DNA from: Pseudobacter sp051955275
GTDB lineage: Bacteria > Bacteroidota > Bacteroidia > Chitinophagales > Chitinophagaceae
Direction of reading: 5' to 3'
DNA length: 41,823 bases
Assembly (NCBI RefSeq): GCF_051955275.1
Contig: NZ_JBQCGW010000257.1
Span: forward strand, 1-41,823
Under the pieces are notes generated by a model. The model did no database searches, was not told where the DNA came from, and worked only from the letters and a program-made list of their open reading frames with translations. Of this stretch, positions 26,634-36,500 are shown in pieces (within the stretch, counting starts at the first letter, position 1; each line of letters opens with the position of its first letter). The position numbers were made by a program, and so were the translations under genes.

Positions 26634-29600
26634 TTACAGGGTGATAGTTAATCTGCCAACAATGATCCTGGGGATCGGATTGAACGATCCGTTCCTGATA
26701 CTGGGATCCATACCATGCCTGGTGATGGTAAACAGGTTGGACACATTCAGGGAGATATTGCAGGCCTGAACACCTGCTTTTTTAACCAGCTCCGGTGACA
26801 TGCTGTAGCTGAACTCAACAGCATTCATCCTTACAAAGGAGGTATTGGTAAGCTCCACTCCCCTGTTATCGCCGATGGTGGTGAATTTGGGGAACAGGGC
26901 AATATCACCCGGCTGACGCCAGCGCCCTTCCAGCATCCCCGGAGGCATTACCAGGTTATTCATTCTTCCTGCACTGAGACCGGTATATGCCTGGTACCCG
27001 ATCTGTTTGGAATAACTGAAATGCAGACTCAATCCAAAATCCTTCCACCTGAAATCTGTTCCGAAACCACCGAAGAATTCAGGGTTCATATCATAAGCCA
27101 GGTAACGGTCATCATCACCTGTTCCTGGAAACACACTATTATTGGTGGTGATCTTTCCGTCTTTGTTATAATCTTCAAATGTGTATTCGCCCGATAAAGG
27201 ATTAACACCGGTAACACGCAGTACATAAATAGTGGCAAGCGACTGCCCTACTTTGTACCTGGTAGCGAAAGGTGATTTTTCAATGCCGGGATAAGAGATC
27301 AGTGAATTCTCATTCCTGCTGATATTGGCAGACATAGAAAAACGGAAATCTTTTTTTCTGATCACTTCCATTCTTGCAGAAAGCTCAACGCCCTGGTTCT
27401 GTACGGTAGCCACCCAGTTGGCCCGGGCGCTTGCAAAACCAGTATAGGCAGGGGTAGGTAACTGGGTGAGCTGATTGCCGGAACGCTTGCGGTATACAGA
27501 CAGATCAACGGTCAGCCTGTCATCCATAAAGGCCATGCTTAATCCGCCTTCGGTCAATCTTCCTTCTTCCCACCTGTAATCCTGGTTCACAGGAACCTGG
27601 TTCACGTAGGGCTGCACATCGTTGTAGGTGAACATGCGCAGGCTGCTGCCCGGTTGTTGCGTGGAATAACGGGCCAGGTATTCGTAGTTGCCTACATTAT
27701 CACTGCCGGTAATTCCGTAGCTGCCTCTCAGTTTGATGAGGCTGACCCAGGAAGGAAGGGCTTTTTTAAGCCATTCTTCTTCCGTGGCGATCCAGGAGGC
27801 GCCAACGGATCCGAAGTTGCCGAACTGTCTGCCTGGCGCAAAGCGGGAAGAGCCATCCCTTCTTGCCTGCAGGTTCAGGATATATTTGTTCTCCCAGTTG
27901 TAATTGATCCGGGTGAACACACCGGCATATTTATAATCGAAAAATGTATTGGTTGTTTGCATCAGCTGCGCCAGGCCGATACTTCGCATGAGATCGTCGC
28001 TGGTAAACCCGAGCCCCATGGTCATGCCCGTAGCGGTATTTGTCTTCTGAAGCGTACCTCCCAGCAATACAGACAGTTTGCCTCTTGAAATGGAGCGTGT
28101 GTAATTCAGTTGTGGCTCAAAAGCGAGGTTATTGTTTTTGGTATTACCCAGCGTAGTAGTGGCCATCGGGTTTCCCTGTGGATTCTGTGAAGCCATTGGA
28201 TTATAGATATCGCTGGTATTGTTCGCATTCTGATAACTCAGGCTGCCCGTCAGCACCAACCCTTTCAACAAGGTATAATTGATGGAGAGGTTACTGTTCA
28301 GTACGCTCGTTTTTACAATATTGGTTTTAAGGATATAATCGAAAGGATAATTGTTGATGTTGGAATTGCTGTTGTATCCTCTGAAATTCAGCTTACCTGA
28401 TTCATCAAAAATGGGAGGAGCATTGGGAGGAGATACATATCCTGAACTGGCGTCGCTGATGGCCTCCACTTTGGAAGCGCCATAACTGGCCGTAAAACTC
28501 ATGGTAAGCTTTTGATTGGAGCTGGTATGGCGTACATTCAGGTGCACGGTACCTCTTTTATTTCCACCCGATCTTGTATTCAGGTCCACCTGATCAGTAT
28601 ATCCTCCTGCCAGCCTGAAACTGGTGCGCTGATCGCCGCCGGAGAGAGCAAGAGACAGATCTGTGCTCTTTCCTGGATTCAGCAATTCTTTCAGCCAGTC
28701 GGTAGAACGGGTAGTATCCCAGACCATCAGGTCAGGCGCATTTTCAGGAGTAGGCGTAATGCCATCATTTTTGAATGCTTCGTAACGCATGTCGAGGTAC
28801 TCACGCAGGTTTAGCATTTTAGGAACCCGGGAAATGGTTACGAAGCCCTGTTGCACCGATGCTTCGAGGGCAGTCTTTCCCGGCTGCGCTTTCCGGGTGG
28901 TGATGAGGATCACGCCATTGGCGGCACGCGAACCATAAATAGCAGTGGCATCGGCATCTTTCAGTACTTCGATACTTTCTATGTCTTTTGGATTGATATT
29001 GAAAAAAGGGCTTTGTCCTTCCGTATAAGATAATCCTCCCTGCACAAGGCCGGCAGAAACACCTTCCGTATTGTAAGTGGCGATACCTGATTCCAGTACT
29101 GTCTGCGGGATGCCATCGATCACATAAAGCGGTTCGGTGATTGCATTGGTATTGATCGAATTTCTTCCCCTGATCTGCAGTTTTACAGGAGAACTGGCAA
29201 TGCCGGTCATATTGGTAACCTGCAGGCCGGGCACTCTTCCCTGCAAGGCAGTTACAGGATTCATAACAGGTTGCCTGCGCAGTTCTTCGCCGGAAACCCT
29301 TGTGATATTACCGGTTGACAAACGTTTGCTGGTGATGCCGTAAGCCTGCACTACAGCCTGGTCCAGTTCATTGGTGGCCACTTTCATGGATTCCACAATG
29401 TTCATGGTAGTTTTAGCGATCTTCACCACCTTTTTTTCATACCCGATACTGGTGAGGGTGATGGTGATATCGCCTTCGATACCCTTTAGTGTAAAAGCCC
29501 CCTTCTCATCTGTTTGAGTGGCTTTATTGGTTCCATTCACTATGATAGTTACCCCACGTATAGGCGTCCTGTTCTTTTCGTCTAAAATAAAACCTGAAAC

Positions 29601-30032
29601 ATCTCTGCCCGGTGGCTCGAACAGCTGAATGGGAAGCGATATTATTTTTTTAGGAGAGAGCACGATGGTCTTTCCTTCGATACTGAATTCAAAAGGCTGT
29701 TCTTTCAGTACAGCATGCAGGAAATCAGCAAGCGGCATATCAGTGGCCGTGATACTTACCTTTTTTGCATCATCCAACGTATTCCTGTTGGAGAACACAA
29801 CATAACCTGTCTGGTTTTCGATGGCCGTAAAAACCTGTTTCAACGGAACATCCTTTCCTGAAAATGTAACTGACTGTGAGAGCCCGGTAGCATAGGCGCA
29901 GGTCAGCATGGTGGTGAGTAGTACAATGGTCAGCTTCATAGCTAGCAGCAGTTTGGTCAAGGGCCGGTAACCCGCTTCAGCACTACATGGCAGTGCCGCG
30001 CCGGTTTGTAACCGGATTGCAGTTTTTAACAT
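26634..30032 (-). CDS. SusC/RagA-family TonB-dependent transporter with STN domain (locus 2)
   Basis: I place the start at the ATG 30032 (1132 residues). The frame extends to a TTG at 30134, but that stretch overlaps two hairpins and encodes no signal peptide. Another ATG at 29939 (MKLTIVLLTTMLTCAYATG) begins exactly at the hydrophobic signal and is an alternative. Domains in order are STN (VTFSGKDVPLKQVFTAIENQ), carboxypeptidase-regulatory-like domain (DVSGFILDEKNRTPIRGVTI), plug (ALQGRVPGLQV, YVIDGIPQTV, TAIYGSRAANGVILITTR) and a long beta-barrel ending in VGRLTITL. The STN domain links it to the FecR and sigma encoded just upstream. It is separated from FecR by 181 bp containing two inverted repeats. 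Confidence 0.93.
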   Translation of the reverse strand: MLKTAIRLQTGAALPCSAEAGYRPLTKLLLAMKLTIVLLTTMLTCAYATGLSQSVTFSGKDVPLKQVFTAIENQTGYVVFSNRNTLDDAKKVSITATDMPLADFLHAVLKEQPFEFSIEGKTIVLSPKKIISLPIQLFEPPGRDVSGFILDEKNRTPIRGVTIIVNGTNKATQTDEKGAFTLKGIEGDITITLTSIGYEKKVVKIAKTTMNIVESMKVATNELDQAVVQAYGITSKRLSTGNITRVSGEELRRQPVMNPVTALQGRVPGLQVTNMTGIASSPVKLQIRGRNSINTNAITEPLYVIDGIPQTVLESGIATYNTEGVSAGLVQGGLSYTEGQSPFFNINPKDIESIEVLKDADATAIYGSRAANGVILITTRKAQPGKTALEASVQQGFVTISRVPKMLNLREYLDMRYEAFKNDGITPTPENAPDLMVWDTTRSTDWLKELLNPGKSTDLSLALSGGDQRTSFRLAGGYTDQVDLNTRSGGNKRGTVHLNVRHTSSNQKLTMSFTASYGASKVEAISDASSGYVSPPNAPPIFDESGKLNFRGYNSNSNINNYPFDYILKTNIVKTSVLNSNLSINYTLLKGLVLTGSLSYQNANNTSDIYNPMASQNPQGNPMATTTLGNTKNNNLAFEPQLNYTRSISRGKLSVLLGGTLQKTNTATGMTMGLGFTSDDLMRSIGLAQLMQTTNTFFDYKYAGVFTRINYNWENKYILNLQARRDGSSRFAPGRQFGNFGSVGASWIATEEEWLKKALPSWVSLIKLRGSYGITGSDNVGNYEYLARYSTQQPGSSLRMFTYNDVQPYVNQVPVNQDYRWEEGRLTEGGLSMAFMDDRLTVDLSVYRKRSGNQLTQLPTPAYTGFASARANWVATVQNQGVELSARMEVIRKKDFRFSMSANISRNENSLISYPGIEKSPFATRYKVGQSLATIYVLRVTGVNPLSGEYTFEDYNKDGKITTNNSVFPGTGDDDRYLAYDMNPEFFGGFGTDFRWKDFGLSLHFSYSKQIGYQAYTGLSAGRMNNLVMPPGMLEGRWRQPGDIALFPKFTTIGDNRGVELTNTSFVRMNAVEFSYSMSPELVKKAGVQACNISLNVSNLFTITRHGMDPSIRNGSFNPIPRIIVGRLTITL

Positions 30033-30049
30033 AAATTGCGTCAGTTTTA

Positions 30050-30071
30050 CCGCCTGCTCATAATCAGGCGG
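30050..30071. repeat. Inverted repeat just upstream of the locus-2 SusC start
   Basis: Perfect 7-bp arms CCGCCTG (30050-30056) and CAGGCGG (30065-30071) flank an 8-base spacer. The repeat is 17 bases before the ATG at 30032, in the mRNA leader. It could affect ribosome access to susC or be a protein-binding site. No T-run follows. Confidence 0.5.
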
Positions 30072-30118
30072 GAGTTGTGAAAAAATGAACACGATTCTTC
30101 TGATCAACTCAAAACGCG

Positions 30119-30145
30119 GCCGGAGGTGTTGCAACCACTTCCGGC
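30119..30145. terminator. Hairpin in the FecR-SusC intergenic leader (locus 2)
   Basis: The 10-bp stem is GCCGGAGGTG (30119-30128) paired with 30136-30145, with one G-T wobble and a 7-base loop. Read on the plus strand it is followed by TTTTTT, the classical terminator shape, but no plus-strand gene precedes it. On the minus strand, the operon direction, it is followed only by CGCGTTTTG. It could be an antisense terminator, an attenuator or an mRNA-processing element that changes the SusC to FecR ratio. Confidence 0.6.
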
Positions 30146-30213
30146 TTTTTTGTGCCGATCAACAGGAAACAGGTTGATAGAACAGGTAAGGTCAATGATT
30201 GCGATAAGGTTGG

Positions 30214-31455
30214 TCAATGCCCCTGGAGCACAATCAGTTTCCTTCCTTCCAGACGGAACTGCACTCCGGTTTTTTCGAGTATTTTCAATAGCCCTGTAAG
30301 ATTGGTTTCCCTGCTGATCTTGCCCGAGAACCAGATTTTGGGTATACCGTTTTCGTATGCTACATCTATATCGTACCAGCGCTCCAGCTGAAGCATGGCA
30401 TCAGCGAGACTGACATTTTCAAAATTGAAGAGACCGTTCTTCCAGGCTGTCACTTTATCCAGGTCAGCATCCAGCACTGTGATCTTTTTGCTGCCATTGT
30501 TATTCACCGATGCCTGCTGCCCTGGTAACAGCATGGCCGTTTGCGATGCCTCTTCGTCTCCGGAAATAACTTTCACACGCACCACACCCTCCGTAAGCGT
30601 GGTATTGATGGCCTTTTCATTGGTGTAAGCGTTTACATTGAACTGCGTGCCCAGTACTTCCACATCAAGCTGTTTGTTCACATTCACCACAAACGGAACC
30701 TTGATAGCTGGCCGGCCTTTGAAGGCGGGGAGGTTCATGCTCTTTACATGAAAGAATGCTTCGCCGCTCAATTCCACTTTTCTTTCCGTTGAACCGAATT
30801 CAACCGGAAAGCGGATGGAACTTGCTGCGTTCAACCATACTTCCGTACCATCGGGCAGTGTGATCATGAACTGACGACCGTGCGGGGTGGTCATGGTATT
30901 ATACTGTACTTCTTTATTGGAAGTCTCCAGCTGGGAGTAATGTAATTGTCCGTTTTTCAGCGTTACCTGTGCGCCATCTTCCATGGCCACGATGCCATTC
31001 CCCAGGCTATCGAGCACCACCTGTCTGCCATCAGCCAGGGTAAGCACAGCACCATCTTTGCCCGGCCCGATCTCCTGTTCTGTTTTTGCAACAACCGGAG
31101 GTGGTGTGGAAGTTTTATTTGTAATGAGATAAAGTGCGCCCGCTGCGAGTAATACCAGTACAGCTGCGGCGGCCCAGATCCATTTACGCATGGGATAGAC
31201 AGGGGCCTGGCTGACCTCTTCCGGCATTGCCTGGTATTGATCAACGCTCAGAATGCGTATCAGCACCGGCTTCCAGGGTTTCATATCAAAATCGCCTGCA
31301 GCCTGCTGCAATAGCATTTCCGCCTCCATCAGTTGCTGGAGCAATTGCCTTGCATCGGTGGATTCCATCAGCTGATCCCATTCGGCCTGTTCAGCTTCTG
31401 AAAGTTCACCGGCCCTGAAGGCCTGCAACAATTGTTTTATCCTGTTTTGGTCCAT
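30214..31455 (-). CDS. FecR-family anti-sigma factor with DUF4974 C-terminus (locus 2)
   Basis: The protein has 413 residues. The cytoplasmic N-terminus (LLQAFRAGELSEAEQAEWDQ) is the usual sigma-binding segment. A membrane helix spans about 92-111 (WIWAAAAVLVLLAAGALYLI). The periplasmic FecR domain contains TPHGRQFMITLPDGTEVWLNAASSI (split), LSGEAFFHV and VEVLGTQFNVNAY. The DUF4974 tail has NVSLADAMLQLERWYDIDV and GLLKILEKTGVQF. It is 43 bp downstream of its sigma factor and should be released by the STN domain of the SusC at 26634-30032. It is longer than the locus-1 FecR because of an insertion of about 40 residues before the LPDGTEV motif. Confidence 0.95.
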   Translation of the reverse strand: MDQNRIKQLLQAFRAGELSEAEQAEWDQLMESTDARQLLQQLMEAEMLLQQAAGDFDMKPWKPVLIRILSVDQYQAMPEEVSQAPVYPMRKWIWAAAAVLVLLAAGALYLITNKTSTPPPVVAKTEQEIGPGKDGAVLTLADGRQVVLDSLGNGIVAMEDGAQVTLKNGQLHYSQLETSNKEVQYNTMTTPHGRQFMITLPDGTEVWLNAASSIRFPVEFGSTERKVELSGEAFFHVKSMNLPAFKGRPAIKVPFVVNVNKQLDVEVLGTQFNVNAYTNEKAINTTLTEGVVRVKVISGDEEASQTAMLLPGQQASVNNNGSKKITVLDADLDKVTAWKNGLFNFENVSLADAMLQLERWYDIDVAYENGIPKIWFSGKISRETNLTGLLKILEKTGVQFRLEGRKLIVLQGH

Positions 31456-31498
31456 ATCCGGATTAATAGAAACCTGGGGAAACTGATCGTACCATCGA

Positions 31499-32128
31499 TC
31501 ATAAAAAAAATTCCAGAAAAGTCCAGAACACTATGGCAGGTATAGTTATGCCGTTATTCTTAAGGTGTTCACGGATCTGTTCAAGACTGATGCCTATAGT
31601 GTTTTTGACGGTTTGTACAGACAGTCCCAACTCGGCTGCGATCTCTGAAACAGACCTGCCCTGCAGGCGGCTCATTTCATAGATCTTCCTTCTTTGCGGC
31701 GAGAGGCGTTCTACTGCCTGCTGCACCAGTTGTTTTGTCTGATGGTATTGTGTATCTGTTTCAATCCCTGATTGGGTGGGAGCAGTTTCCTGCCATTTGT
31801 CCAGCGCTCTCTTTTCAGTCTGTTTGCGCCGGAGCATATTGAGGCATTCATTGATGGCAATACGGGTGATCCAGGTGCGCGGAAATTCAATCTCAGTCAG
31901 TTTATCCCGTTGAAGCCAGATGCGGATGAAGGTATTCTGGATGGCGTCTTCTGCTGCCTGTTCAGATTTCAGCATGTTCAGCAGATAGGGTTGCAACAGG
32001 GGAACATACTGATTGAACAGTTGCTCAAAAGCCTGTTCATCTCCCTGGCTGATCAGTTGCAGCAGTTCCTTTTCATGATATGATGTAAGCAGCGCCAATA
32101 GTACGGACCCGGTGTTTAGGTATTGCAA
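31499..32128 (-). CDS. ECF RNA polymerase sigma factor (locus 2), non-ATG start
   Basis: The maximal frame gives 209 residues from a TTG at 32128. There is no ATG before region 2, and a stop codon (TAA) lies 24 codons further upstream. The true start must be TTG at 32128 or TTG at 32098, the latter giving a more typical N-terminus near TSYHEKELLQLISQGDEQAFEQLF (split). Region 2 has LLNMLKSEQAAEDAIQNTF and FPRTWITRIAINECLNMLRR. Region 4 has AVERLSPQRRKIYEMSRLQG and SVSEIAAELGLSVQTVKNTI. The hydrophobic tail IPAIVFWTFLEFFL is unusual for a sigma factor. It is the first gene of the long minus-strand cluster. The rare start codon would keep its level low. Confidence 0.9.
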   Translation of the reverse strand: MQYLNTGSVLLALLTSYHEKELLQLISQGDEQAFEQLFNQYVPLLQPYLLNMLKSEQAAEDAIQNTFIRIWLQRDKLTEIEFPRTWITRIAINECLNMLRRKQTEKRALDKWQETAPTQSGIETDTQYHQTKQLVQQAVERLSPQRRKIYEMSRLQGRSVSEIAAELGLSVQTVKNTIGISLEQIREHLKNNGITIPAIVFWTFLEFFL

Positions 32129-32198
32129 ACTAGGGAAAAAAGCAATTGCTTCGAATTAAATCAAATAGGGCTGTTTTAAAAGACATGTTGCCAATAAT

Positions 32199-32223
32199 CG
32201 GGGACACGAGCGACTGGGCACGC
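32199..32223 (-). repeat. Partial second copy of the MutS-intergenic palindrome
   Basis: On the minus strand these 25 bases match the left arm plus loop of the 19668-19709 hairpin at 22 positions. The three differences are all C/T changes. The opposite arm is missing, so the hairpin cannot form. It lies between the sigma gene and the terminator of the amidohydrolase unit, supporting a dispersed repeat that decays in place. Confidence 0.6.
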
Positions 32224-32233
32224 CATAACAAGA

Positions 32234-32257
32234 AGGGCCACCCTTTCAGGCGGCCCT
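32234..32257 (-). terminator. Probable terminator after the amidohydrolase pair
   Basis: AGGGCC (32234-32239) pairs with GGCCCT (32252-32257), with one mismatch and two more inner pairs around a six-base loop. On the minus strand it is followed by TTCTTGTT, a weak U-rich tail. It lies 16 bases beyond the stop codon of the gene ending at 32273 and would insulate it from the sigma-factor operon that follows. Confidence 0.65.
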
Positions 32258-32272
32258 CACAACTAATTAATT

Positions 32273-33574
32273 TTATTTCAATCCGTACTTGTGCTTGTAA
32301 CGGTCCGACAACTGTTTGTGTTTATCCGTCAGATCAAGCTGCCTGCCCTGTATAAAAGCCAGCGAGATCACATTCCCGCTCATATCCAGGATATCACCAT
32401 CAGCCACTACAATATTGGCATCTTTTCCTTTTTCGATGGAGCCGGTCTTATCAGCCACACCAAGAATGGTTGCCGCATTCAGCGTAATGGCAGACAGGGC
32501 CTGCTCTTTGGTCAATCCATATGCCGCGGCAGTACCGGCATTGAAAGCCAGGTTTCGCTGACGCGTATTTCCGTCATCATCATTGATGGCAAACAATACA
32601 CCGGCTTTCTGCAGCAATGATGGAGTTTTGAAAGGCTGGTCAACATCATCATCCGCCATCACCGGCAGGTCATGCAACTGGTTCAGCACAACGGCAATAT
32701 TGTTCTGCTTCAGGATATCAGCGATCTGCCAGCTGTCCGCTGCGCCAACCAGCACTACATCACACCCGAACTCCTTTGCAAATTCAATGGCAATCAGCAT
32801 CTCTTTTACAATATCGCAATGAATGAAAAGCTTCTTGGACCTATCGAACAGCCCTTTCACCGATTCAAATTTCAGGTTCACGGCTTCATGAGTTCCTGCT
32901 GCATGGTATGCTTTCGCTTCACGTAAAAAAGCTTTCACTCCTTCTATCTGCTCCAGTCCGCGTTTCACCGGATCACCGGCAGGCTGTTGCTGAAAGAAGA
33001 AACCACGGCCCCCGCCACGCCTGTTCAGTAATGAAGGCATGCGGAAATGGATATTCTTATCGGCCGATACCAGTGCATCTTCCCAGTTCCAGGCATCCAG
33101 TTGCACCACGGAAGAAGAGCCGGAAATAATACCACCCTGCGGAACGATATTCGCCAGCAGGATCCCGTTGGTACGAAGCGTATTGGTTACTTTGGAATCC
33201 GTATTGTAAGCCACAATGGAACGCACATTGGGATTGAGTTCCCCCATTTCAGTGGCATCCACGGTGGCGCGAACACTGCCCACTTCCACCAGCCCCAGGT
33301 TGGAGGAACTGAGAATAAGGCCCGGATAGATATGCTTGCCTTTGCAATCATAGATCTTTACATCGGCAATGGCTGCATTCGGACGCACATCCACAATCTT
33401 GCCGCCGCTTACTACCACCATCCCGTTCTCTATCACCTGTCCGTTGCCTACATGCACAGTGGCATTGGTGAGGGCAAAGGTCACCGTCTGCGCCGGTGCG
33501 GGGTATACAGTCTCCTGGGCAGAGACTGCTCCCATCATCAACGCAGCACTTATCATTAAATAGATTCGTTTCAT
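32273..33574 (-). CDS. Secreted amidohydrolase-family protein, metal-binding HxH lost
   Basis: The protein has 433 residues with a signal peptide ending in VSAQ (about 20). The composite beta-sandwich edges are clear (FALTNATVHVGNG, MVVVSGGKIVDVRPNAAI and, at the end, GSIEKGKDANIVVADGDIL). The amidohydrolase barrel is recognisable (GLTKEQALSAITLNAATILGV), but the site that normally reads D-x-H-x-H after PG is LILSSSN, with Ser90 and Asn92 where the metal histidines belong. Catalysis of the usual kind is therefore doubtful. It lies 22 bp after a 1034-residue relative, so the two are probably co-transcribed and may form a complex. A Gly/Arg/Phe/Gln-rich loop (GGGRGFFFQQQP) interrupts the barrel. 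The substrate is unknown. Confidence 0.85.
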   Translation of the reverse strand: MKRIYLMISAALMMGAVSAQETVYPAPAQTVTFALTNATVHVGNGQVIENGMVVVSGGKIVDVRPNAAIADVKIYDCKGKHIYPGLILSSSNLGLVEVGSVRATVDATEMGELNPNVRSIVAYNTDSKVTNTLRTNGILLANIVPQGGIISGSSSVVQLDAWNWEDALVSADKNIHFRMPSLLNRRGGGRGFFFQQQPAGDPVKRGLEQIEGVKAFLREAKAYHAAGTHEAVNLKFESVKGLFDRSKKLFIHCDIVKEMLIAIEFAKEFGCDVVLVGAADSWQIADILKQNNIAVVLNQLHDLPVMADDDVDQPFKTPSLLQKAGVLFAINDDDGNTRQRNLAFNAGTAAAYGLTKEQALSAITLNAATILGVADKTGSIEKGKDANIVVADGDILDMSGNVISLAFIQGRQLDLTDKHKQLSDRYKHKYGLK

Positions 33575-33596
33575 GTTGTTTCAGTTTTCTGTTTGA

Positions 33597-36500
33597 TTAC
33601 TCGTTGATATTGTCTACATCCACTGCCAGCAAACCATGACTATGGAAATGGTCCATACAGGTATGGATCAGTTCCATCCTTGGCCTTGCGCGCTGGAACT
33701 GTGCAGCACCGGCAGGTCCGGCAGAACGTTTGGCAGACTGCAGCTTGTTTATCAGCCTGGCCTTCTCAGCCTGGATCTGCTTACGCAGTTCTGCATCTTT
33801 TTCACGATCGAAATAAACAGTACCGTCTACAATTGTTTTTTCCGCCACTGCATAAATAGTGAGCGGATTATGGCTCCAGAGCACCAGGTCAGCATCCTTA
33901 CCAACCCTGATACTTCCTACCTTATCATCCACATGCAGCATTTTAGCAGGATTGATGGTAACCATGTTCAACGCATCGATCTCACTCATTCCAGCATACT
34001 TGATGCTCTTGGCAGCTTCCTGGTTGAGGCGGCGCGCCATTTCAGCATCGTCGGAGTTGATGGCTACATTGAGACCAACCTTAGCCATGATGCTTGCATT
34101 CTGCGGAATGGCATCCACCACTTCCATCTTGTACTGCCACCAGTCGCTGAAAGTAGAAGCATTGGCGCCATGCGCTTTCATCTTATCAGCTACCTTGTAG
34201 CCCTCAAGTATATGCGTAAATGTATTTACCGGGAATCCGAATTTTTCCGCTACGCGCATGGTAGCAGTGATCTCGCTCTGCACGTAAGAGTGACAGGTAA
34301 TGAAACGCTTTTTGTTCATGATCTCCACCAGCGCATCCAGTTCAAGGTCCCGGCGGACAGGATTTAAAATGGGATTCGGACCGGCAGCACTCTTTTTAGC
34401 TTTACCGGTACCCGATGTACTGGCTGGTCTTTCTTTCAGCAAGGCAGCCTGGTAGTCGGATGCACGCTGGAATGCATCGGTGAGCACCTGCTCAACTCCC
34501 ATACGCGTATCAGGGAAACGGTTATTCTGCTGAGAAGAAGAACGCTTCACATTCTCTCCCAATGCAAACTTGATAAAGGGATCAGCTCCTTTGAACTTCA
34601 GTCCTTCATCATCCGCACCCCAGCGCAGTTTGATGAGCTGTGTTTGACCGCCAATGGTATTGGCCGATCCGTGCAGGATATGTGATGTGGTTACGCCACC
34701 GGAGAGCTGGCGGTAGATATTGATATCTTCAGGATTGAGATTGTCTGCAATGCGTACTTCGGAGGTAACACTCTGCCCGCCTTCATTGATGCTCATGGCG
34801 GCAATATGCGAGTGCTCATCAATGATGCCTGCTGTAAGGTGTTTACCTGTACCATCTATCACTCGTGCGCCTGCACCGGAAAGGTTCTTGCCAATAGCTG
34901 CGATCTTACCCCCTTTGATCAGCACATCCGTTCCTTCCAGCTTGCCCTCTTTTTCGGAAGTCCAGACTGTAGCGTTCTTTATAAGCATGGTTTCCTGCAC
35001 AGGAAGCGTTTCAGTGCCATATGCGAGAAAAGGATAGGTCACTTTTCCGAGATCCGGCGCAGGCTTTGCTTTGGCGCTATCGGATTTGGCTGCGGCAGCT
35101 TTGGATAATGTAGCACTCCAGGTGAATGGATTGCCTGCACCATCACGCCCGGAACCGTTCCATTCATTACCGGAAGCGATACCACTCATGATGGTCTCTG
35201 AAACCTTCGGCGCGCGGCCTTCCGTGAAGCTGAGCTTCACCAGTTTGCCGTCGTAGGAATATTTTCCCGTCAGCGTATCGGTACCAATGAAAGTAGCTAC
35301 ACCGCCATCTTTCAGGTCAAGTGTGAAATTCTTTGCATTGCTGGTGGTGAAAGTGTAAGTCCCCTTCGCATCGTTCCAGTTCTCATCTTTCACATTGTAA
35401 CGGATGCCCTGAACCCAGTTTTGCAGGATCACCGTTTTTGCATCGAATATATTTCCGGAAGTGATGATGAAGTTAGCCAGCTTACCGCCTTCCAGGCTAC
35501 CTACTTTATCGTATATCCCTAACAGTGAGGCCGGTGTTTTGGTGAGCGCTTCCAGTGCTTTGGTTTCGCTGAGGCCGTACTCGATGGCCTTGCGGAGATT
35601 AGCGGGAAAGTCGGTGAGGTTACCCAGATCAGCGGTAGTGATGGCAAAGGTAACGCCAGCTTTTTCAAGCGCGCCTGCATTGGTGGGCGCCAGTTCCCAG
35701 TGCTTCAGGTCATCCAGACCGGTGAAGCGGAGCTCATTGGGATCATCGGCATCCATGGGAGCCGGAAAGTTCAATGGCAGGATGAAAGCTGCTTTTGTAG
35801 CTGCTATCTCCGGTACGCGCTGGTACTCGTTATTACCGCCTTTGATAATATAATCAACGCCGAATTCCTTGCCGATACGGTTGGCGCGGAGATCAGCCCA
35901 TTTGTCGCCTGCCTCAAAGATCTGCGGCAGTGATTGTGTTTCATTGAAAGACTTGAGTGTGATGTTCACGCCTTCCTTCACAGGATTGCTTTTGTACCAC
36001 TGTGCATCCAGGTAGGTCTGGCGCAGTAGTGCGATAGAGCCCATCAGGCTGCCCGGGTAACTTTGGGTGGATGTTCCCTTGCTGAAGGAATAGTGGGCGG
36101 AGGCTTTTTCCTTTACCACTACCAGGTTCTCCTTGTCGGTAGCCAGTGTAACCACCGTTCCGGTACCGCGGGCGATACCGTCTTTGGAATGCGTGAGCAC
36201 GGTACCAAAACCGAGATCACGGAGTGGCCTGGCTTTTGCATCGTCTACGTTGAAGAGCTTGTCGCCCTCCACATCAGAACGGATGGCCTGATTCCAGCCG
36301 TATGCTCCCTTGAGGTTGGAAGTGAGCTGCGCGGGGGCAAAGAAATTAAAGCCACCGGCCTGGCGTTGCGCAATGGCAATGCCATAGTCGCTGTACATAT
36401 CTATAAATGAAGGATAGATGAACTTGCCCTTGCAATCGATCACGGTGGCACCGGCCGGCACGGAAACATTGGCTCCGGCTGCTACTATCTTTCCCTCTTT

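Noticed and set aside
30033..30134. TTG start for the locus-2 SusC
   Set aside because: The extension runs through two inverted repeats and contains no signal peptide; the ATG at 30032 or 29939 fits exported SusC proteins.
30119..30151. Hairpin plus T6 as the terminator of a plus-strand gene
   Set aside because: No plus-strand gene is credible upstream of it; the surrounding genes are minus-strand, so another role is more likely.
33636..34367. Plus-strand open frame of 243 codons opposite the double amidohydrolase
   Set aside because: It overlaps the intact catalytic half of the amidohydrolase, has no family features and no promoter-like sequence.
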